A DNA stretch of 64,000 nucleotides from Fragum whitleyi (taxonomy: Eukaryota > Mollusca > Bivalvia > Cardiida > Cardiidae): contig OX411552.1 of the NCBI GenBank assembly GCA_948146395.1, forward strand, positions 13,872,957 to 13,936,956, read 5' to 3'. The first letter of the stretch is position 1. The number at the start of each line of letters is the position of its first letter. A program made the translations under genes and the position numbers. Of the stretch, positions 56,009 through 64,000 are shown piece after piece. The notes under the pieces were generated by a model that was not told where the DNA came from, made no database searches, and saw only the letters and a program-made list of their open reading frames with translations.

Positions 56009-58123
56009 GGTCTAGGGGAACTAATTCATTTCCAACCACTCTGGTAGAAAACTTTAGGGAAACTCTGGTCCATATACTAAAATGTTGAAGGTGATCTCTG
56101 ATTGGTCAATATTATTGAAATTCAAAATTGTTTGAATATTTTTCAGCGATTATAATCTGTTGATGAAATACAATCGAAAAATTAAAGATTTTAAACTTTT
56201 TTCCCGGTCCAATAGCTATTTATAAACATGGGTATATTTGTTTGAGGGGCCGGTAAAAACCGCTTCGCGGTAAGGGTCATCTCAAAAATGGCCCAAAAAG
56301 TCGCAGAGAAAAGGGATCATGCCATACTAATTTTCAATTCATTTCATGCGCAAATGAACGGGCCTCAATTTAAGACAGGTTTGAACACTCTCGCATTCTC
56401 TTGGACTGAGCTATGACCGGAAAGGTTATAATGGCCGATAACGGAAAATGAATTAGTTCCCTTATACCTAAATGGTAAATATGCAAATAAGTGCATGTTC
56501 TCTTATGAATGGTCTTGTAAGAGTTACTTCGTCCGATTAGAGTTTTTATTTTAGGTTATTTAATCACCAAATATCGAGAAAAATATTCTTTAAATGATAT
56601 GTCAAGCTAAAAGGGCCAATTCGGTATTCATTTAGTGCTTTTTGACAGTAAAAACACCACGCTCGCGGGACAATAGCACCCATTTCTTGCATTTTTTAGT
56701 CATTGAATGTGTGTCAGTGCCTTGCATTCTTTGCATGTATATATTGCAAAATAGTTTTCTTTTAGTTTGACGGTCGATTTTTGTACCCGGAAGTAATTAG
56801 GACTATTACGTAATAAGATAAACTTAATCTTGGGCCGTCTCTAGAAGGAAAAATCTACTCCACTGGTTCGTCGTAACTTGATATTGATTGGATATTTTTA
56901 AGTCACAAACAACAAAAAATTATTTTAAGGGTAGAACTAAAGAAAACCGAACAAAATCCGATCTAATTTAACACTTTTTGACAGAAACATTCGAAAAAAA
57001 TTAACATTTTTGACAAAAATATATGAAAAAATAAAATTTCAACAAAAGATAAGGGTTAAACTTACAAATAAATCCGTGTTGAATTATATCGGATTTGCAA
57101 AATATGCGCTTTAAGTATTCATTGAAACAAAATAATAGACAATAGTGAAAAGAGAATGGTATTTTTGAAATATTTTTAGTTAATTTCGGCTTTTTTGCCG
57201 GGGGGGGGGGGGTCAACCAAGTTCATGTTTGCCTGGCTGGAGTGAAAGATAAGCGCTAACTTTCAAAAACTACTCAACCAATTGCACTTTTTTGTCTTAA
57301 ATGTGGCAAACAACATTTTTTTATGTTATTATATTCTTAATTTGGATTAGTTATACTGTAAAAATATATCATTAGCCCCAAAATAAGAGAAAACAAGATT
57401 TTTTTGCACAGAAAGATAAGGGTTTTTTGATAATAATTTGCAACCGAAAACAAACATTTTGCGCGAGTTGTCTCAAAATAGTGAAATGCACTCTGGAAAA
57501 CATTATCATGTAAAGAAAACACAGTTTGAATATTATGGGGTTATGTCCGGCGCGTTTTAACCGCTCAGAGAGATAGCTTTTTAACTCTAACAGGGTTAAG
57601 GAGTTCGTTGATTTTTCAAAACCTATTTGACCGATTTCTTTTATTTTTTGCATGGTTATGAGGCATATGCTTGTGTAATATTCTATGTGTTACATTGAGG
57701 AATTAGCTGATAAACAAACACCGTATAGGCTGAAAAAGGCGAAAACTCGTAAATTTCTTATGAAAGATAAGGGTTACGACAAAAGAAAATCCATGAAAAA
57801 TAGAAAATGACAATTTTCACCCGCAAAACACCATTAAATGCATTGCAAAGAAGCTATTTAATTAAATTGTGATGAAAAAGTACTCCTAAATAGAAAACAA
57901 CCTTTAGTTTTTGTGTATAGAAAACTCGCGTTTTTCAAAGAACAAATTTTCGCTTGGGACTATATTTGATGTGAATTTTTCCCCGACCGGGTTAAGGGTA
58001 ACGGCCATTACTCATTAACTATAAGACGTAAGCGCCTGAAATTTTCAGATTTAATCCAAAAAAGGTAATTGTACGTAAATATGTGCAATTTTTATATTTC
58101 ATTGGCAAAAAAATTCTTCTTTA
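56009..58123 (+). repeat. Megasatellite copy 5
   Basis: 2115 bp, no difference from copy 2 noticed. Confidence 0.97.
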
Positions 58124-60238
58124 GGTCTAGGGGAACTAATTCATTTCCAACCACTCTGGTAGAAAACTTTAGGGAAACTCTGGTCCATATACTAAAATGT
58201 TGAAGGTGATCTCTGATTGGTCAATATTATTGAAATTCAAAATTGTTTGAATATTTTTCAGCGATTATAATCTGTTGATGAAATACAATCGAAAAATTAA
58301 AGATTTTAAACTTTTTTCCCGGTCCAATAGCTATTTATAAACATGGGTATATTTGTTTGAGGGGCCGGTAAAAACCGCTTCGCGGTAAGGGTCATCTCAA
58401 AAATGGCCCAAAAAGTCGCAGAGAAAAGGGATCATGCCATACTAATTTTCAATTCATTTCATGCGCAAATGAACGGGCCTCAATTTAAGACAGGTTTGAA
58501 CACTCTCGCATTCTCTTGGACTGAGCTATGACCGGAAAGGTTATAATGGCCGATAACGGAAAATGAATTAGTTCCCTTATACCTAAATGGTAAATATGCA
58601 AATAAGTGCATGTTCTCTTATGAATGGTCTTGTAAGAGTTACTTCGTCCGATTAGAGTTTTTATTTTAGGTTATTTAATCACCAAATATCGAGAAAAATA
58701 TTCTTTAAATGATATGTCAAGCTAAAAGGGCCAATTCGGTATTCATTTAGTGCTTTTTGACAGTAAAAACACCACGCTCGCGGGACAATAGCACCCATTT
58801 CTTGCATTTTTTAGTCATTGAATGTGTGTCAGTGCCTTGCATTCTTTGCATGTATATATTGCAAAATAGTTTTCTTTTAGTTTGACGGTCGATTTTTGTA
58901 CCCGGAAGTAATTAGGACTATTACGTAATAAGATAAACTTAATCTTGGGCCGTCTCTAGAAGGAAAAATCTACTCCACTGGTTCGTCGTAACTTGATATT
59001 GATTGGATATTTTTAAGTCACAAACAACAAAAAATTATTTTAAGGGTAGAACTAAAGAAAACCGAACAAAATCCGATCTAATTTAACACTTTTTGACAGA
59101 AACATTCGAAAAAAATTAACATTTTTGACAAAAATATATGAAAAAATAAAATTTCAACAAAAGATAAGGGTTAAACTTACAAATAAATCCGTGTTGAATT
59201 ATATCGGATTTGCAAAATATGCGCTTTAAGTATTCATTGAAACAAAATAATAGACAATAGTGAAAAGAGAATGGTATTTTTGAAATATTTTTAGTTAATT
59301 TCGGCTTTTTTGCCGGGGGGGGGGGGGTCAACCAAGTTCATGTTTGCCTGGCTGGAGTGAAAGATAAGCGCTAACTTTCAAAAACTACTCAACCAATTGC
59401 ACTTTTTTGTCTTAAATGTGGCAAACAACATTTTTTTATGTTATTATATTCTTAATTTGGATTAGTTATACTGTAAAAATATATCATTAGCCCCAAAATA
59501 AGAGAAAACAAGATTTTTTTGCACAGAAAGATAAGGGTTTTTTGATAATAATTTGCAACCGAAAACAAACATTTTGCGCGAGTTGTCTCAAAATAGTGAA
59601 ATGCACTCTGGAAAACATTATCATGTAAAGAAAACACAGTTTGAATATTATGGGGTTATGTCCGGCGCGTTTTAACCGCTCAGAGAGATAGCTTTTTAAC
59701 TCTAACAGGGTTAAGGAGTTCGTTGATTTTTCAAAACCTATTTGACCGATTTCTTTTATTTTTTGCATGGTTATGAGGCATATGCTTGTGTAATATTCTA
59801 TGTGTTACATTGAGGAATTAGCTGATAAACAAACACCGTATAGGCTGAAAAAGGCGAAAACTCGTAAATTTCTTATGAAAGATAAGGGTTACGACAAAAG
59901 AAAATCCATGAAAAATAGAAAATGACAATTTTCACCCGCAAAACACCATTAAATGCATTGCAAAGAAGCTATTTAATTAAATTGTGATGAAAAAGTACTC
60001 CTAAATAGAAAACAACCTTTAGTTTTTGTGTATAGAAAACTCGCGTTTTTCAAAGAACAAATTTTCGCTTGGGACTATATTTGATGTGAATTTTTCCCCG
60101 ACCGGGTTAAGGGTAACGGCCATTACTCATTAACTATAAGACGTAAGCGCCTGAAATTTTCAGATTTAATCCAAAAAAGGTAATTGTACGTAAATATGTG
60201 CAATTTTTATATTTCATTGGCAAAAAAATTCTTCTTTA
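58124..60238 (+). repeat. Megasatellite copy 6
   Basis: 2115 bp, no difference from copy 2 noticed. Confidence 0.97.
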
Positions 60239-62352
60239 GGTCTAGGGGAACTAATTCATTTCCAACCACTCTGGTAGAAAACTTTAGGGAAACTCTGGTC
60301 CATATACTAAAATGTTGAAGGTGATCTCTGATTGGTCAATATTATTGAAATTCAAAATTGTTTGAATATTTTTCAGCGATTATAATCTGTTGATGAAATA
60401 CAATCGAAAAATTAAAGATTTTAAACTTTTTTCCCGGTCCAATAGCTATTTATAAACATGGGTATATTTGTTTGAGGGGCCGGTAAAAACCGCTTCGCGG
60501 TAAGGGTCATCTCAAAAATGGCCCAAAAAGTCGCAGAGAAAAGGGATCATGCCATACTAATTTTCAATTCATTTCATGCGCAAATGAACGGGCCTCAATT
60601 TAAGACAGGTTTGAACACTCTCGCATTCTCTTGGACTGAGCTATGACCGGAAAGGTTATAATGGCCGATAACGGAAAATGAATTAGTTCCCTTATACCTA
60701 AATGGTAAATATGCAAATAAGTGCATGTTCTCTTATGAATGGTCTTGTAAGAGTTACTTCGTCCGATTAGAGTTTTTATTTTAGGTTATTTAATCACCAA
60801 ATATCGAGAAAAATATTCTTTAAATGATATGTCAAGCTAAAAGGGCCAATTCGGTATTCATTTAGTGCTTTTTGACAGTAAAAACACCACGCTCGCGGGA
60901 CAATAGCACCCATTTCTTGCATTTTTTAGTCATTGAATGTGTGTCAGTGCCTTGCATTCTTTGCATGTATATATTGCAAAATAGTTTTCTTTTAGTTTGA
61001 CGGTCGATTTTTGTACCCGGAAGTAATTAGGACTATTACGTAATAAGATAAACTTAATCTTGGGCCGTCTCTAGAAGGAAAAATCTACTCCACTGGTTCG
61101 TCGTAACTTGATATTGATTGGATATTTTTAAGTCACAAACAACAAAAAATTATTTTAAGGGTAGAACTAAAGAAAACCGAACAAAATCCGATCTAATTTA
61201 ACACTTTTTGACAGAAACATTCGAAAAAAATTAACATTTTTGACAAAAATATATGAAAAAATAAAATTTCAACAAAAGATAAGGGTTAAACTTACAAATA
61301 AATCCGTGTTGAATTATATCGGATTTGCAAAATATGCGCTTTAAGTATTCATTGAAACAAAATAATAGACAATAGTGAAAAGAGAATGGTATTTTTGAAA
61401 TATTTTTAGTTAATTTCGGCTTTTTTGCCGGGGGGGGGGGGTCAACCAAGTTCATGTTTGCCTGGCTGGAGTGAAAGATAAGCGCTAACTTTCAAAAACT
61501 ACTCAACCAATTGCACTTTTTTGTCTTAAATGTGGCAAACAACATTTTTTTATGTTATTATATTCTTAATTTGGATTAGTTATACTGTAAAAATATATCA
61601 TTAGCCCCAAAATAAGAGAAAACAAGATTTTTTTGCACAGAAAGATAAGGGTTTTTTGATAATAATTTGCAACCGAAAACAAACATTTTGCGCGAGTTGT
61701 CTCAAAATAGTGAAATGCACTCTGGAAAACATTATCATGTAAAGAAAACACAGTTTGAATATTATGGGGTTATGTCCGGCGCGTTTTAACCGCTCAGAGA
61801 GATAGCTTTTTAACTCTAACAGGGTTAAGGAGTTTGTTGATTTTTCAAAACCTATTTGACCGATTTCTTTTATTTTTTGCATGGTTATGAGGCATATGCT
61901 TGTGTAATATTCTATGTGTTACATTGAGGAATTAGCTGATAAACAAACACCGTATAGGCTGAAAAAGGCGAAAACTCGTAAATTTCTTATGAAAGATAAG
62001 GGTTACGACAAAAGAAAATCCATGAAAAATAGAAAATGACAATTTTCACCCGCAAAACACCATTAAATGCATTGCAAAGAAGCTATTTAATTAAATTGTG
62101 ATGAAAAAGTACTCCTAAATAGAAAACAACCTTTAGTTTTTGTGTATAGAAAACTCGCGTTTTTCAAAGAACAAATTTTCGCTTGGGACTATATTTGATG
62201 TGAATTTTTCCCCGACCGGGTTAAGGGTAACGGCCATTACTCATTAACTATAAGACGTAAGCGCCTGAAATTTTCAGATTTAATCCAAAAAAGGTAATTG
62301 TACGTAAATATGTGCAATTTTTATATTTCATTGGCAAAAAAATTCTTCTTTA
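60239..62352 (+). repeat. Megasatellite copy 7 (variant)
   Basis: 2114 bp. It has 12 G instead of 13 at 61430-61441 and TTTG instead of TTCG at 61833-61836. It is the only copy with visible private changes. Confidence 0.97.
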
Positions 62353-64000
62353 GGTCTAGGGGAACTAATTCATTTCCAACCACTCTGGTAGAAAACTTTA
62401 GGGAAACTCTGGTCCATATACTAAAATGTTGAAGGTGATCTCTGATTGGTCAATATTATTGAAATTCAAAATTGTTTGAATATTTTTCAGCGATTATAAT
62501 CTGTTGATGAAATACAATCGAAAAATTAAAGATTTTAAACTTTTTTCCCGGTCCAATAGCTATTTATAAACATGGGTATATTTGTTTGAGGGGCCGGTAA
62601 AAACCGCTTCGCGGTAAGGGTCATCTCAAAAATGGCCCAAAAAGTCGCAGAGAAAAGGGATCATGCCATACTAATTTTCAATTCATTTCATGCGCAAATG
62701 AACGGGCCTCAATTTAAGACAGGTTTGAACACTCTCGCATTCTCTTGGACTGAGCTATGACCGGAAAGGTTATAATGGCCGATAACGGAAAATGAATTAG
62801 TTCCCTTATACCTAAATGGTAAATATGCAAATAAGTGCATGTTCTCTTATGAATGGTCTTGTAAGAGTTACTTCGTCCGATTAGAGTTTTTATTTTAGGT
62901 TATTTAATCACCAAATATCGAGAAAAATATTCTTTAAATGATATGTCAAGCTAAAAGGGCCAATTCGGTATTCATTTAGTGCTTTTTGACAGTAAAAACA
63001 CCACGCTCGCGGGACAATAGCACCCATTTCTTGCATTTTTTAGTCATTGAATGTGTGTCAGTGCCTTGCATTCTTTGCATGTATATATTGCAAAATAGTT
63101 TTCTTTTAGTTTGACGGTCGATTTTTGTACCCGGAAGTAATTAGGACTATTACGTAATAAGATAAACTTAATCTTGGGCCGTCTCTAGAAGGAAAAATCT
63201 ACTCCACTGGTTCGTCGTAACTTGATATTGATTGGATATTTTTAAGTCACAAACAACAAAAAATTATTTTAAGGGTAGAACTAAAGAAAACCGAACAAAA
63301 TCCGATCTAATTTAACACTTTTTGACAGAAACATTCGAAAAAAATTAACATTTTTGACAAAAATATATGAAAAAATAAAATTTCAACAAAAGATAAGGGT
63401 TAAACTTACAAATAAATCCGTGTTGAATTATATCGGATTTGCAAAATATGCGCTTTAAGTATTCATTGAAACAAAATAATAGACAATAGTGAAAAGAGAA
63501 TGGTATTTTTGAAATATTTTTAGTTAATTTCGGCTTTTTTGCCGGGGGGGGGGGGGTCAACCAAGTTCATGTTTGCCTGGCTGGAGTGAAAGATAAGCGC
63601 TAACTTTCAAAAACTACTCAACCAATTGCACTTTTTTGTCTTAAATGTGGCAAACAACATTTTTTTATGTTATTATATTCTTAATTTGGATTAGTTATAC
63701 TGTAAAAATATATCATTAGCCCCAAAATAAGAGAAAACAAGATTTTTTTGCACAGAAAGATAAGGGTTTTTTGATAATAATTTGCAACCGAAAACAAACA
63801 TTTTGCGCGAGTTGTCTCAAAATAGTGAAATGCACTCTGGAAAACATTATCATGTAAAGAAAACACAGTTTGAATATTATGGGGTTATGTCCGGCGCGTT
63901 TTAACCGCTCAGAGAGATAGCTTTTTAACTCTAACAGGGTTAAGGAGTTCGTTGATTTTTCAAAACCTATTTGACCGATTTCTTTTATTTTTTGCATGGT
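62353..64000 (+). repeat. Megasatellite copy 8 (cut by window edge)
   Basis: 1648 bp, with a 13-G run again and the standard TTCG. Confidence 0.97.

Larger units (their letters stand above)
47098..64000 (+). repeat. Megasatellite: head-to-tail array of a 2115 bp unit
   Basis: Starting each unit at GGTCTAGGGGAACTAATTC, copies begin at 47098, 49664, 51779, 53894, 56009, 58124, 60239 and 62353. Spacing is 2115 bp, except 2566 for the first (which carries an insertion) and 2114 for the seventh. The array runs off the right edge. Copies look identical except that copy 7 has a 12-G rather than a 13-G run (61430-61441) and T instead of C at 61835. The repeated 61, 71 and 93 codon minus-strand frames are in-step copies of the unit and show no known domain. 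No tRNA, 5S or snRNA sequence was recognised in the unit. Confidence 0.98.

Noticed and set aside
48541..63997. Repeated minus-strand reading frames of 61, 71 and 93 codons in every satellite copy as a gene family
   Set aside because: They overlap one another, are Phe/Leu/Lys-rich as expected from AT-rich DNA, show no domain, and their sameness only reflects the identity of the satellite copies.
47098..64000. Satellite unit as an rRNA, 5S, snRNA or histone gene cluster
   Set aside because: No recognisable 5S internal promoter, snRNA core or histone coding text was found in the 2115 bp unit.
47098..64000. Satellite as a tandem Helitron
   Set aside because: A short hairpin (CCGCTTCGCGG) is present, but no TC start or CTRR end could be tied to the unit boundaries.
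1..64000. CRISPR array or prokaryotic operons
   Set aside because: The tandem repeats have no short-repeat/unique-spacer pattern, and the genes have introns; the DNA is eukaryotic.

Overview
The window looks like nuclear DNA of a marine invertebrate, most likely a bivalve mollusc. It is AT-rich and has small exons with GT-AG introns. It is packed with repeat families typical of molluscan genomes: short elements opening with AGCTCACCTGAGCA, tRNA-derived SINEs with (CAAA)n tails, blocks rich in TCAAGGTCA, and many foldback MITEs. Two protein-coding genes can be supported; most of the rest is repeats.

1-31.7 kb, plus strand: the 3' part of a TBC1D32 (BROMI, broad-minded) orthologue. I could chain 20 exons from 3502 to the stop codon at 31714-31716 with agreeing splice phases at every junction, giving 781 residues. 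The N-terminal exons lie to the left of the window or were not recognised. The introns carry SINEs, foldback elements, nested tandem-repeat elements and a 1.2 kb pogo-like element. Four exons show local tandem duplication. One has been copied about eleven times at a 131 bp period (14062-15487), leaving ten decoy acceptor sites ahead of the only copy with the true donor.

31.7-40.2 kb: intergenic DNA made of interspersed repeats, including the 100 bp and 150 bp tandem blocks at 34.6-35.9 kb and two CAGGG-type elements.

40.2-44.8 kb, minus strand: a complete two-exon BTB-BACK-Kelch gene of 578 residues, a predicted CUL3 adaptor closest in layout to the KLHL24/KLHL6 group. It is convergent with TBC1D32. 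Its intron holds a 784 bp terminal-inverted-repeat element and a block with eight TCAAGGTCA motifs in 362 bp.

44.8-47.1 kb: upstream of the Kelch gene, with a 1.15 kb hAT-like inverted-repeat element.

47.1-64.0 kb: a head-to-tail array of a 2115 bp unit, seven full copies and part of an eighth, running off the right edge. The copies look almost identical by eye; I found one substitution and one G-run length change, both in copy 7. The outermost copy is interrupted by a 442 bp MITE with a 9 bp target duplication. The unit has no convincing coding region. It carries six same-strand TAAGGGT motifs, and its right half looks like older diverged subunits spaced about 170-225 bp apart. This megasatellite and the exon array in TBC1D32 are the most notable findings.
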